A stretch of 64,000 nt of DNA from Rhinopithecus roxellana. Its lineage: Eukaryota > Chordata > Mammalia > Primates > Cercopithecidae. The translations under genes and the position numbers were made by a program. Position 1 is the stretch's first letter. The number at the start of each line of letters is the position of its first letter. This document shows positions 12,231 through 23,095 of this stretch, one piece after another. The notes beneath the pieces are model-generated. The model saw only the letters and a list, made by a program, of their open reading frames with translations. It did no database searches and had not been told where the DNA came from. The stretch spans positions 32,319,483-32,383,482 of the forward strand of contig NC_044561.1 in the NCBI RefSeq assembly GCF_007565055.1, read 5' to 3'.

Positions 12231-13391
12231 GTCCATTTTTCTGACCGCCAAATTCACTCTTAGTTCTTTAGGTGGGAAAATTGCACCTTTCTTCCCACTT
12301 GAAAACCACACCTATCCCATCGCTAAGGGGAAAATTCCAGATTCTGATTAAGGAACTGCATCAGCTCAAAATCCATGGTCTCTGGGAGTTTTACGTTTGC
12401 TTCCATGGACCAGATGTGACTTCTATCTGTCCAGTGACCTGCTAACCAAAATGACGAGTTATTTGCCCCTGCCTTCCTCCACACCAAATATGGTGGTAGA
12501 AGGGTAGAATATATGTTAAAAATCTCATAGTAGTCACTACTCCTTTGCCATATTCTGCTGAGCAAGCATTAAAATATCCCTATAATATATTATGGATTAG
12601 GCATTTTTTTTATAGAGAAATTCTCTAGCCGTTTGTTCTTCATGGCCCCGAGTATACCTCTAGATTGTTTCTTCTTGTTCAATCCTTCATGACATCATTA
12701 TTTGCAGTGGATATCAGAGATTCTGCCTCTTTGAGAACTGACCAGCTTTCATAGCTGACTACTTACTCATTCCATTTTGAGAGTCTAAGTGTTAAGGCTT
12801 GCCCATTAGTCTCTGAATTTTACAACCTAGACTCATGCATTCCTTGTTGGCACAGCACTTTCAAAATTTTCAGGAATATTTGCTTCTAGTTAGTTTATTA
12901 AGCCTGGAGTCATACCCTCAATTTTTTCCTAGACATAGTTCTTATGTCTGCCTTATAATTTTGCTGTCTTTCCCTCATGGCTATTTCTTCAAATTTAATG
13001 GCCACTAAATAAAAACCATTTAAAACAATAAACTTGTGTGAGAAAACAATGCCTTTAACCTGACCTTTATCACATGGCTAAATTTTTTTTCTGGAAAGTC
13101 TTAACAGTCTCTGGAGAGCAAATGCTATGTGGGCTTCAAGAGTTCTCTGTTTCCAGCCCTGCTACCAGTTGGTCAGTCATATATGAGCTAATCTTTTTCC
13201 TGAAATACTTTGCTAATCGCAGTCTGTGTCGCCAACGCACACTAATAATTTGGATCCTTCCAACAATTTCCCTAGAACCACAATTGTATGTCTTTGGCCT
13301 TCTAACTTATCTCTGGCAACAGTTTAGCCAAATACTTTGATACTGCATAGCATAGGTCCCCAGTTTCCCAGCCTGCATCAGCTACTCCTCA
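12231..13391. other. Unassigned DNA left of the HERV-L insertion
   Basis: No gene is recognised. This is the sequence the HERV-L provirus inserted into, and it resumes at 17433. An 88-codon plus-strand open frame (13074-13340) has no visible domain. Confidence 0.4.
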
Positions 13392-13396
13392 CTGCC

Positions 13397-13776
13397 TGTA
13401 TTAGTCAGAGTTCTCTAGAGGGACAGAGCTGACAGGATAGATGTACATACAAAGCGGAGTTTATTAAATAAGTATTAACACACAATCACAATGTTCCATA
13501 ATAGGCTGTCTGCAAGCTGAGGAGAAAGGAAGCCAGTCCGAGTCCCAAAGCTGAAGAACTTGGAGTCCAATGTTCAAGGGCAGGAAGTATCCAGCCCTGG
13601 AGAAAGACATAGGCTGGGAGCCCAGGCTGGTCTCTCTTTTTCACCTTTTTCTGCCTGCTGATTAGATGGTGTCCACCCAATTAAGGGTGTGTCTGCCTTT
13701 CCCAGTCCACTGACTCAAATGTTAATCTGCTTTGGCAACGCCCTCACAGACACACCCAGGACCAGCATTTTGCATC

Positions 13777-13808
<32 letters not shown>

Positions 13809-14140
13809 AGACGGAGTCTTGCTCTGTTGCCCCGGCTGGAGTGCAGTGGCCGGATCTCAGCTCACTGCAAGCTCCGCCTCCCGGGTTCACGCCATTCTCC
13901 TGCCTCAGCCTCCGGAGTAGCTGGGACTACAGGCGCCTGCCATCTTGCCCGGCTAGTTTTTTGTATTTTTAGTAGAGACGGGGTTTCACCATGTTAGTCA
14001 GGATGGTCTCGATATCCTGACCTTGTGATCCGCCCGTCTCGGCCTCCCAAAGTGCTGGGATTACAGGCTTGAGCCACCGCGCCCGGCCCATTTTGCATCT
14101 TTCAATCCAATCAAGTTGACACTCAGTATTAACCATCACA
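13397..14140 (-). repeat. HERV-L 3' LTR (MLT2A-like) split by AluY
   Basis: Runs on the plus strand from TGTATTAGTCAGAGTTCTCT to TATTAACCATCACA. Without the Alu and one target duplication it is about 421 bp, close to the 441-bp partner LTR at 16992-17432. Both share blocks such as CTGACTCAAATGTTAATCT and AATCAAGTTGACACTCAGTA. Confidence 0.85.
13781..14088 (-). mobile_element. Young AluY (Old World monkey-type)
   Basis: Full-length minus-strand Alu ending in GCGCCCGGCC at 14088, flanked by a perfect 15-bp target duplication CATTTTGCATCTTTC (13766-13780 and 14089-14103). In sense orientation it carries GGCTCAAGCC, GAGACGGGCGG and GATCCGGCCACT variants. It has intact CpGs and so is young. It landed in the HERV-L 3' LTR. 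Confidence 0.95.
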
Positions 14141-14499
14141 AGTCAACTTGAACCCATACAAATCTCCTGAGATCATACATAATCTTCAAATAAACAATAA
14201 GGTCATAATTATATCTAACATAATACAGCTATCCTTCTTACAACTGGAAATGCACCAATTCCCAATCCAAATGCTATTACATGAAGTTAACAACACTTAA
14301 GTTCTAATATGAAGTCAATAAATCTTATGGTACATGAAAAAGGAAATGAAATGATGATATTTTCTTAGTACAAGCGTAAACATGCTCAAACATAGTACTA
14401 TATATTGGACACTGATTCAGAATACGCAGACTTATGAAGAACTTTGCCCCAGCCCTGCAAAGTATTGTCACCTAGTTGGCTTTGTAATTGCGACATTGA
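14141..14499 (-). other. 3' internal region of the HERV-L provirus
   Basis: Sequence between integrase and the 3' LTR. In HERV-L this interval can hold a dUTPase-like region, but I cannot recognise dUTPase motifs here, so I leave it unassigned. The frames are broken. Confidence 0.5.
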
Positions 14500-15067
14500 A
14501 AGGCCATTTCACCATTCTATCAATCTAGCTGCTTCAGTATGATGGGGAACATGGTAAGACCAGTGAATTCCATGAGCATGAGCCCACTGCCTACGATTAT
14601 TTAGCCATAAAATGATTGCCTTGGTCAGAGGCGATGCTATGTGGAATACCATGATGGTGGATAAGGCATTCTGTGAGTTCACAGATGGGAGTCTTGGCAG
14701 AAGCATTGAGTGCAGGATAGGCAAACCTATATCTGCAGTAAGTGTCTATTCCAGTGAGGACAAACCTCTGCCCTTTCTAAGATGGAAGAAGTCCAATACG
14801 AATCTGCCACCAGGTAGCTGGCTGATCATCCCGAGGAATGGTGCCATATTGAGGACTCAGTTTTGGTCTCTGCTGCTGGCAAATTGGGAACTCAGCAGTG
14901 GCTGTAGCCAGGTCACCCTTGATGAGTGGAAGTCCATGTTGCTGAGCCCATATGTAACCTCCATCCCTGCCACCATGGCCACTTTGTTTGTGGTCCCTTT
15001 GAGTGATGACAGAGGTGGCTGAGGAAAGAGACTGAGTGGTGTATACAGAATGGGTCATCCTATCCAT
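14500..15067 (-). pseudogene. Degenerate ERVL integrase
   Basis: Minus-strand frames show integrase features. The N-terminal zinc-finger-like part reads with paired His (HKQSGH) and a C-terminal pair in which the first Cys position reads Phe (FPIC). The core Asp context ASDQG is readable in one frame. The distal HGIHWSYHVPHHTEA segment, ending near 14510, is in another frame and carries the region of the catalytic Glu. Frameshifts and stops divide the gene into at least two pieces (open parts 14777-15067 and 14509-14724). It follows the C-terminal RNase H piece in normal pol order. No function can remain. Confidence 0.8.
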
Positions 15068-15304
15068 TACTGATTATTAAAATCCTCCTCTGCTGAGGTC
15101 ACCTGTTGGTGAGCACTCACATAGGATACAAATATCTTCACAGTTTTTGACCACTCAGAGAGGTACATCCACATACCTCGTCCCCAAATTTCTTTGTCAC
15201 CAATCTTCCAATCATGCTGCTTCCAAGTCCCTGACCATCCAGCCAAACGATTGGCTACAGCTCATACATCAGTATACAGTCGCACATCTGGTCATTTCTC
15301 CTTA
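15068..15304 (-). pseudogene. C-terminal RNase H fragment of HERV-L pol
   Basis: The minus strand reads a VRLYTD motif near 15280, the third acidic position of retroviral RNase H, followed by the tract encoding LSEWSKTVKIF. It leads directly into the integrase in normal pol order. The front half of the same domain lies on the opposite strand at 16120-16870, so an inversion breakpoint splits the domain. Positions 15090-15179 recur as an inverted copy at 15641-15730. Confidence 0.72.
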
Positions 15305-15377
15305 ACCATCTCCTGGTACCTGGTGTGTAGCAACTGATTTAGCAAATTCCTTTTTCTCCATTCCTGTCCATAAGGCC

Positions 15378-16119
15378 CACCAGAAGCAATTTGCCTTTAG
15401 CTGGCAAAGCCAGCAATATACTTTTATTATCCTACCTCAGGGGTATATCAGCTCTCCAGCTTTGTGTCACAATTTTGTTGGGAGAGACATTGACCAATTC
15501 TCCCTGCGGTCCAGAACAGGAAAAGGCTCTGCAACAGGTCCAGGTTGCTGTGCAAGCTGCTCTACCACTTGGATCATATGACCCAGCAGATCCAATGTTT
15601 CTTGAGGTGTCAGTGGCACATAGGGATAATGTTTGGTCCAGAGGTATGTGGATGTACCTCTCTGAGTGGTCAAAAACTGTGAAGATATTTGTATCCCATG
15701 TAAGTGACCACCAACAGGTGACCTCAGCAGATTCCCACAGATTTCCCCTTCCCACAAGATATGACATTGGTTGATTATGTTGAGGACATTATGCTGATTG
15801 AATCCAGTAAGTGAGAAGTAGCAAACACACTTGAATTATTGGTGAGACATTTGCATGCCAGAGGATGGGAAATAAATCTGACTAAAATTCAGGGACCTTC
15901 TATGTCAGTAAAACTTCTATGGGTCCAGTGGTGTGGGGCCTGTCAAGATATTCTTTCTAAGGTGAAGGACAAGTTGCTGCATTTGATCCCACCTACAACC
16001 AAGAAAGAGGCACAATGCCTAGTGGGCCAATTGGATTTTGGAGGCAATACATTCCTCACTTGGATGTGTTACTCCAGCCCATTTATTGAGTGACTCAAAA
16101 GGCTGCCAGTTTTGAGTGG
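15378..16119 (+). pseudogene. Degenerate ERVL reverse transcriptase, inverted
   Basis: On the plus strand, opposite to the LTRs, the sequence reads the fingers/palm motif ILPQGY near 15430 and the palm active-site segment YVED at 15776-15787, where retroviral RTs have Y-x-D-D. One catalytic Asp has therefore become Glu. About 230 bp of RNase H-derived sequence (15508-15737) interrupts the domain. Downstream, 15839-16093 reads the thumb/connection region (HARGWEIN onward). Stops and frameshifts are present. Confidence 0.78.
15508..15737 (+). repeat. Composite patch inserted in the RT
   Basis: The first 129 bp (15508-15636) match 16120-16248 directly, about 116 of 129 by eye with no indel. The next part (15641-15730) matches the reverse complement of 15090-15179, about 86 of 90 by eye. 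The two sources are separated segments of RNase H. Near-duplicate RT sequence lies on either side (about 15494-15507 and 15738-15753). This suggests a template-switch insertion. Confidence 0.75.
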
Positions 16120-16870
16120 GGTCCAGAACATTAAAAGGCTCTGCAACAGGTCCAGGTTGCTGCACAAGCTGTTCTGCCACTTGAGCCATATGACCCAGCA
16201 GATCCAATGTTGCTTGAGGTGTCAGTGGCAGATAGGGATGCTGTTTGGATCCTCTGGCAGGCCCCCACAGGTGAATCACAGTGGAGTCCTCTAGGATTTT
16301 GGAGCAACGCCCTGCCATCTTCTGCTGACAGCTGCTCTCCTTTTGAGAGAGCTTTTGGTCTGTTACTGGACTTGGGTGGAAGCCGAACGTTTGACTATGG
16401 ATCATCAAGTCACCATGCAACCTGAACTGCCTATCATGAACTGGGTGTTTTCTGACCCATCCAGCCACAAAGTGTGTCATCCACAGCGGCATTCCATCAT
16501 CAAATAGAAGTGGTATATACATGATCAGGCTCGAGCAGGTCCTGAAGGCAAAGTAAGTTACCCGGGGAAGTGGATCAAATGCCCATGGTCTCCACTCCTG
16601 ACACTCTGCCTTCTCTCCCTGCACCTGCACTGATGGCCTCATGGGGGGCTCCCTATGATCAGCTGACAGAGGAAGAGAAGACTAGGGCCTGGTTCACAGA
16701 TGGTTCTGCACAACACGCAGGCACCATCCGAAAGTGGACAGCTGTGGCACTGTAGCCCCTCTCTAGGAAATCTAGGAAATCCCTGAAGGACAGTGGTGAA
16801 GGGAAATCTTCCCAGTGGGCAGAACTTCAACCAGTGCACCTGGCCGTACACTCTGCATGGAAGGAGAAAG
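16120..16870 (+). pseudogene. N-terminal RNase H half of HERV-L pol, inverted
   Basis: Plus-strand frames read the first RNase H catalytic context, WFTDGSA near 16690, and the second acidic context WAELQ near 16820. They then stop at the inversion breakpoint near 16870. Before this lies the RT-RNase H connection. At least two stops or frameshifts break the frame. A 207-codon open frame on the opposite strand (16019-16642) is only its antisense shadow. Confidence 0.75.
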
Positions 16871-16991
16871 GAGTCCTTAGCATTTTTGGGTCTAATGACA
16901 TTAAGCAGCCAACTCCAGAAACCCCCAAACCAATGAAAGAACTCCATCCTTAATATTCGATTCCTCTAGAACCACTCCTGGTACCAAAATC
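16871..16991 (-). other. HERV-L leader with primer-binding site
   Basis: Immediately inside the 5' LTR the minus strand reads TTTTGGTACCAGGAGTGG, which fits a tRNA-Leu-type primer-binding site as known for HERV-L. About 100 bp of leader follows before the inverted pol block begins. Confidence 0.6.
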
Positions 16992-17432
16992 TGTATCAGT
17001 CAGTGCTCTCTAGAGCGACAGAACTAATAGGATAGGTGTATAAATAAATGTGAGTTTATTAAGGAGTATTAACTCACATGATCACAAGCTCCCACAAAAG
17101 GCCATCTGCAAGCTGAGGAGCAAAGAAGCCAGTCGAGTCCCAAAGCTGAAGATCTTACAGTCTGATGTTCAAGGGCAGGAAGCATCCAGTACAGGAGAAA
17201 GATGTAGGCTGGGAGGTTAAGCCAGTCTAGTCTTTTCACGTTCTTCTGCCTGCTTTTTATTCTAGCCGCATTGGCAGCTGATTAGACTGTGCTCATCCAG
17301 ATTAAGGGTGGGTCTGCCTTTCCCAGCACACTGACTCAAATGTTAATCTCCTTTGTCAACACCCTCACAAACACACCCAGGATCAATACTTTGCATCTTC
17401 AATCAAGTTGACACTCAGTATTAACCATCACA
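16992..17432 (-). repeat. HERV-L 5' LTR (MLT2A-like)
   Basis: Plus-strand ends are TGTATCAGTC and TTAACCATCACA. It is 441 bp and collinear with the LTR at 13397-14140. It is followed directly by the CTGCC target duplication. Confidence 0.87.
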
Positions 17433-17437
17433 CTGCC

Positions 17438-20229
17438 CAACTGTTATTCCCATGTCCTATATTTTAGTGGTTTGCTAGATAGAAACACTTCACTTTAAGG
17501 TATCGGTTTCTCTACTAGTAAGAGTATACTAAGATTTGATAAAATATACATGCAAAATAAATAACGGGTCAACACAAGAGACTATTTTCACCATCATAGT
17601 AACAGTCCAAGGTGGTTATTCCTGATCCATGAGCAGATTTTTTTTCCATATTCATAATGCAGAAACCTAAGTTTCTCCCATCTTCTGTCATCCCATGGGG
17701 CTATAACCATTTTTATTTATTTTATGGAAAGAGACAGCGAGTATAGAGGATGAATGATGTTATTACCTTGATCATAAGGTGGCATACACAATTACTTATT
17801 CTGTTGATAGTAACTAGTCACAAGGCCACAGCTAGCTGCAAGGTGGTCTTGGAAATGGACCCTAGCTCCTTTAAGGAACCACAACAGTATACAAAAAAAA
17901 TGGGAAGGAGATTTTGATGGACAGCCAGCTATCCCTCCTATATTACCTATTGACATTTTTAATATATCTTTACAGATTACAAAGCAATTATATCATTGCA
18001 TAATGTAAATATCTTAGCAATTCTCAAACACAAAAAGTTATCTGCAGCCAAATTAGTAATTTGCCCAAGATGCATTGCTTGTAAAAGTCAAAGCCTATGT
18101 GTGAACTCAGAACTTCTCTTTCTAAATCGCATGCTCTTTCTGAAAAACTAGTTAGGAAATAATAAATAAGTAAATAAATAAGTGACTTTGTTCAGCATGA
18201 TATAAACTTTGAAATGATTATCTTCAAGTGGTCTCATAAATTTTTGATCAGTAACACATGGCCACAAATCTTAGACAGTTTAATATTATATTTTCCTCTC
18301 AATAATACAGTTATAGAATCTAATCTCATTAAAAATGACCAAAGAGTGTTCAAGTACAACTCTTTTTATCTTAAGTGGACAGGATAAAATTATTTTTTGT
18401 GAATGAGGATTCATAGTTCATATTTTAATAATTGATATATTTAGACACTTAAGACTTGAAAATCATTTTTTCTCATGGCATTGCACATCAGGAAGTTGTT
18501 TCTTATCAGATAGTCATTTATTCCTCCCTTTTATTTTTTAAGACTCATTGAAAAATGCTACTTGGAAGGAAACTCTGTACTAACTGTTCCAGTGCTGAAA
18601 AGACATAAAAAGAAAGTTCAATGAAGATAAATTTTCCCTTTTTTGAGCTTCTGAAAAAAATCAAATAAATATATCCAGCATTATGGAGAGAATTTTATTT
18701 GTTTTATTTCTGCCTGATCTATATTCACATTTAAATATACTAGACAGTCACAGAATCATAAAATTTAAAGTTGGAAAAGAGTTTTGAGATAATCTCACCC
18801 AATCTGTCTGTCATTAAACCTCAGTAGAACTTATTGGTATAGTTTGAGGAAATTAACTAATGGCACACAGACTTTTTTGTTTCACAGATTATGCAATTTG
18901 AGCTTTTTGCCCTGACCAAATTATTGTTGGTCTAACTTTCTAACTTTCTTGGCGGGGCAAGGAGAGTTCCAGTGGTCTGCCCCTCCATTAGACAATGTTA
19001 TTGCCAATTGGCTCCTTACTTTTGTGGGCAAGGTCTTATTAATTCCATGGCACTTCTTAGCTTTTATTATTGCAATGATTTGAATATATCCTTTATGTGG
19101 AAACTATCTTTTTAAATTTATTAAAAGCAAAACGTACTTCAAGAACTGCCTAGGGTAATCTTTTTTGGTGGCGTTATCATGTCTCGATGATTATCTGCTT
19201 TCTAAGGATGAAAAATTTAGGGGTTTTTGCACAACCTTATTGACGTATGACATTTGCAGTTAGGATTATAAATTATTTTTAGAATAAAACTTGCTGTCTG
19301 GAAATCTTCAATTCCAATTAGAATTCTTCAATAAATAAGTATGACTTATGTAGACTAACATAACTTTGCTTAGGTATTGTAAGTTTGTCTAATTGAACAT
19401 TCTAGACTTGGTGCATACTTGACAAATGCTGTGTAATAGTGTCAAATTAGCTTGACAATTTCCTGTACATAGCAAGATTGATTTTAGACTTTTAATATCA
19501 AATGCTTTGAATATGGCCATCTATCACAGTATATGACTATAAATACGTTCTATTTGATGAGATCTGACTTTACTAGGGATTCGTTATTCTAGTATTTTTT
19601 TGTCAATGACTTTGAGGTGAGAAATTTATTCAAGTTATGCAACCACAAAACAGCCTCTACATTGGGATTTGTGGCTCATTGTCTGAAGCACAGTCTAGAC
19701 AACAGCAAATTTTTCAATTCTGAACAGGCTGCATATAATAAATTGCCGACTTGAACACTGATTTAACTAAAACATTACACTTCATATTTCAATATTGCAT
19801 TCCATCTGATTGCACTAAATGTTGGACACAGAAGTAGAATTCTGGTGTCTTGATTCTGTGATCTAGTTCTGAGGCTGTGTTGCTTGGATACAACCCAGAG
19901 GACCTAAACGCTGTCCAAAACACTGAACACCAATTTCTCCACTGCAAGCATTTGATTGTGTATGTTTCTTTCCTGTTTTCTCCTCTTAAACACCCAAGGG
20001 AAAAGCCCAGTATACAATGAGTCAAATTCTCACAGTGTATTGGTCACATCCTTAATGCTAGCTTGATCATCTTGGTAACTGAGTTAATTCTTACAATTCA
20101 TTCAGAATAATTAGGATGTTATTTATTGAAAAATGTGACTTAAAGTTACATATGTCGTTTTCAAGAAGTTTTGGCAAGGTGAAGTAATGTAATTATTTTC
20201 CTGGAAGATTAAATATAAAAATGTGATTC
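17438..20229. other. Unassigned intergenic DNA
   Basis: About 2.8 kb with no gene. A short stretch at about 18745-18830 (CACAGAATCATAAAATTTAA onward) resembles an ancient dispersed mammalian repeat that I cannot name. The rest is AT-rich with no recognised element. Confidence 0.45.
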
Positions 20230-20420
20230 AATAAATGATATGTTCATTCATTCAATGAAGATGTTTATTACATTTATTGCACTATTCTCAACATTGTTGA
20301 GAATGTAAAAGAGGTAGTCATATGCTATATGACTTTCCTTTAAAAATTACAATTTAATTGAGATAACAAGTTATGCACATGTTTAAATGTTGATGACAGT
20401 GCAAGACAATAGCTTCCCAA
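20230..20420 (+). repeat. Possible ancient L2-like fragment
   Basis: The sequence TTCATTCATTCAATGAAGAT, with a following GCACTATTCTCAACATTGTT block, resembles the widespread ancient pattern of ATTCATTCAACAAATATTTA followed by GGCACTGTTCTAGG. It is strongly diverged. Confidence 0.4.
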
Positions 20421-20834
20421 AAGGTTGAAAGACAGAGTATTGTCAAGTGTCAAAGCTGGGAAAAATAGGAATTTAGGGAAAAGTCCCTGGAGTTTGAACT
20501 ATTGAGTGTAGGTTTTATGGGAAAGATGTGGTTGACTCTAATCCATGATGAATGAAAACTAGTCAATTGTGGAAGAAAAAATGAGAACAAAGGGAAAGAC
20601 AAAGAGTTGAGAAAATAAATGATTTGAGAGATAATGAACAGCTATTCTAACAGCAGCACAGCATCTGTGAGTATGAATTCCTGTTGGAATTAGTAATAAA
20701 ATAATTGGCTAGATATAGTATCTGCCTTCCAGCTTTCTAGTGTGCAAGATTAACTAATAAAGGCTGATTTCAAGACAATGTGGAGGGAAATTGATACCAT
20801 AGTTATTAATGATTTAATCAATTCTTTGTTCATT

Positions 20835-21250
20835 CAGTACTGTATTTTGTCATTCCTTTAGTCAACTTAAGATGTACCTTCATTGTGTCAGAAACTGAAT
20901 TCCAAAAAAGAGTGAATAAGACATATATGGCCCCTACTCCTTTAATGTTTACAGACTATTTCTCTAATTTGCTACAGATAATAAACAAATAAATTGGAAA
21001 GAGCACTAGTAAACAAGAAAATAATGTGCTGTTAAAAATTAGAGAATCTACTTAAGAGAGGTTATCCATAGTAAGTCAGAAAGTAAAGGAAGAACAAGAC
21101 TCCATCTTTCCAGGTCAAGGAATACTTTGGAAAATGCTTTAGTTAACTTTTTAACTCAAGGATAAGTAAGACATGGGAAATGCAGCAGGAGTGAATTCCA
21201 GACAGAGAAAATAGCCTATGTAAAGCATGTTTGAAAGAAAGGAAAGCATG
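20835..21250 (+). repeat. Possible ancient L2-like repeat
   Basis: Ordered landmarks of the same ancient family appear: a GAATAAGACATATATGGCCC block, CAGATAATAAACAAATAAAT, and GTGAATTCCAGACAGAGAAA. They are spaced as I remember for that family. Confidence 0.5.
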
Positions 21251-21378
21251 ATTCTTTATGACCGGAGAAGTGGAGCTGGGAGAAATGTAGTTAGAGAAAA
21301 ACAAGCAAAGTCAGATGATGAAGTGTCCTGTGATATTGTCTGCTTATTTAATGTCAGTAACAATATAGAATTTATATG

Positions 21379-21679
21379 GGCCGGGCACGGTGGCTCACGC
21401 CTGTAATCCCAGCACTTTGGGAGGCCGAGGCGGGCGGATCACAAGGTCAGGAGATTGAGACCATCTTGGCTAACATGATGAAACCCCATCTCTACTAAAA
21501 ATACAAAAAATTAGCGGGGTGTGGTGGTGGGCACTTGTACTCCCAGCTACTTGGGAGGCTGAGGCAGGAGAATGGCATGAACCCGGGAGGTGGAGCTTGC
21601 AGTGAGCCGAGATCGCGCCACTGCAGTCCAGCCTGGGAGACAGAGCAAGACTCCGTCTCAAAAAGAAAAAAAAATAAAA
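21379..21679 (+). mobile_element. AluY, full length
   Basis: Starts GGCCGGGCACGGTGGCTCAC and has the AluY-type GGCATGAACCCGGGAGG and GGAGCTTGCAGTGAGC segments. It ends in an A-rich tail with G interruptions. I could not define a clean target duplication. Confidence 0.93.
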
Positions 21680-21705
21680 ATTATTTTATACATTAGGATA
21701 CTGCT

Positions 21706-21803
21706 TGAGAGAGAGAGGGGAAGAGAGAGAGTGAGAGAGAGGGGAAGAGAGAGAGAGAGAGAGAGAGGGAGTGAGGGAGGGGGGAGAGAGAGAGAGAGAG
21801 AGA
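21706..21803. repeat. (GA)n compound microsatellite
   Basis: Nearly pure purine tract of GAGA with GGGGAA and GTGA interruptions, about 98 bp, just downstream of the AluY tail. The apparent open frame across it is a repeat artefact. Confidence 0.95.
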
Positions 21804-21976
21804 AATCTTTTCCTTTTTATAAATCTTCACAGTCCTATTAGATTAGGACCCCGCACTTATGACCTAAATAAACTTCCATCGCTTTCTAAAGACAATGTCT
21901 CTTTGTAGAGTCATACTAGGTTTGGGCTTCAACACATTAATTAGAATGGGGCACAATTCAGTCCATAGCAGAAGGC
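21804..21976 (-). mobile_element. MLT1 LTR fragment
   Basis: On the plus strand it reads in MLT1 antisense order: TCACAGTCCTATTAGATTAG, TAATAAACT-like and GACAATGTCTC blocks, then TTCAACACATTAATTAGAAT and GGCACAATTCAGTCCATAGC. Only the LTR 5' half is present. Confidence 0.6.
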
Positions 21977-22879
21977 TACATATGTGACCAGTGAAGGTAA
22001 CTCTTGGGATTGTATATGTGCTCATTATATGTTTATCCCTGTCACAGCCTGATGACATGCTTTATTTTTAGAGTTTTGAAAGGCATACATATTTTGAGTC
22101 AGTCCCCGCCTTTCATCATGAGGACTACGCTTTTAGAAATAGAATGTGAAGTTTTGGTTTATTTGCTAAAAACAATCATAGAAATTTCACACATCTAACC
22201 CTTAGTATTCAGTCTAGAAAAAGCACAAGAAATATTATGAGTAGAAGAAATGTTTATGGAAATTCAAGATTACAGTCATGTGGAAAGATCTGGGCGTGTG
22301 AAGATCGGGAACAGGAAAGTGATATTCAGCAAAAGTCACTGACCATGACAGCCTGTTGTGGATGGCCAGGTCAGAGATTGCAGAAAAGTTCCAGAAGATG
22401 TGCATCCTTGGCCACTGAATTGGGACTTAAATAAGGCAGTGCTTGAAGAGAGGTCTGTTGAAGCTATCACCTTGCTAGAGCTTGGTGGTTGGCTTGGGGC
22501 TGCCATTGGTTGATAAAAACAGTAGAAAGATGAGCTGAAACTAGAGCCCAGTGAACACCCTGAGACTTTCTCTCACCCTCGCCTCTCACTACAGTCCTCC
22601 AGAATAAAAAGAAAGCTTCTCTTTTATCTAACTCAAATCCAGACCACATATGGAAGGGGATTCTGGGATAAATTCAGTTGACCCCGAATAAGGTGGGGTT
22701 AGCGGCACCCCCTCACAGTCAAAAACCCACACATAACTTTCAACTCACCTAAAACTTAACTAATAGCCCCCTGCTGACTGGAAGCTTTACCAATAACGTA
22801 GACAATTACCACATACTTTGTATGTTACATATATTTACTATTCATTAATTGGAAGTGATTATCCCAAAGATCTTTGTCC
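21977..22879. other. Unassigned intergenic DNA
   Basis: No gene or element recognised. Short open frames on both strands lack domains. Confidence 0.45.
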
Positions 22880-23095
22880 CCTTTGCCTTCACATTGAGTA
22901 GGCTGAGAAGAAGGAGAAAGAGTAAGGGTTGGTCTCACAGAAATGGGGAACATATTAATAACTTGGCAAAGTCAAGCAGGATGAGACTGAACATAGATTG
23001 CTAGATTTGGCAATTTGGAAGCCATTGGAGACCTTTGAAAGAGTTATTTTATTAGAGTGGTGGTGAGCAGAAAATCTGATAAGAAATGAATTAAA
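22880..23095 (+). repeat. Possible ancient dispersed repeat
   Basis: Blocks such as AAGTCAAGCAGGATGAGACT and GGAAGCCATTGGAGACCTTT recur in an old mammalian repeat family that I cannot name securely (L2-like). Similar phrases occur at about 45690-45850. Confidence 0.4.

Larger units (their letters stand above)
13397..17432 (-). mobile_element. HERV-L-type provirus, rearranged, two LTRs
   Basis: Two LTRs of the type I know as MLT2A (HERV-L) flank a 2.85-kb pol-containing interior. The pentamer CTGCC occurs immediately outside both ends (13392-13396 and 17433-17437), a perfect 5-bp target duplication. Both LTRs and the integrase are on the minus strand. The reverse transcriptase and front half of RNase H read on the plus strand, so a central block is inverted. 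The gag-side sequence between leader and RT is missing. All frames are interrupted, and the element is a fossil with no coding capacity. Confidence 0.88.

Noticed and set aside
14612..15022. 136-codon plus-strand open frame
   Set aside because: It is antisense to the degenerate HERV-L integrase.
16019..16642. 207-codon open frame on the minus strand, the longest in the window
   Set aside because: It lies exactly antisense to the inverted HERV-L RNase H region on the plus strand and reads no known domain. It is a shadow.
21590..21841. Arg/Glu-rich open frame
   Set aside because: It is created by the Alu tail and the (GA)n microsatellite.
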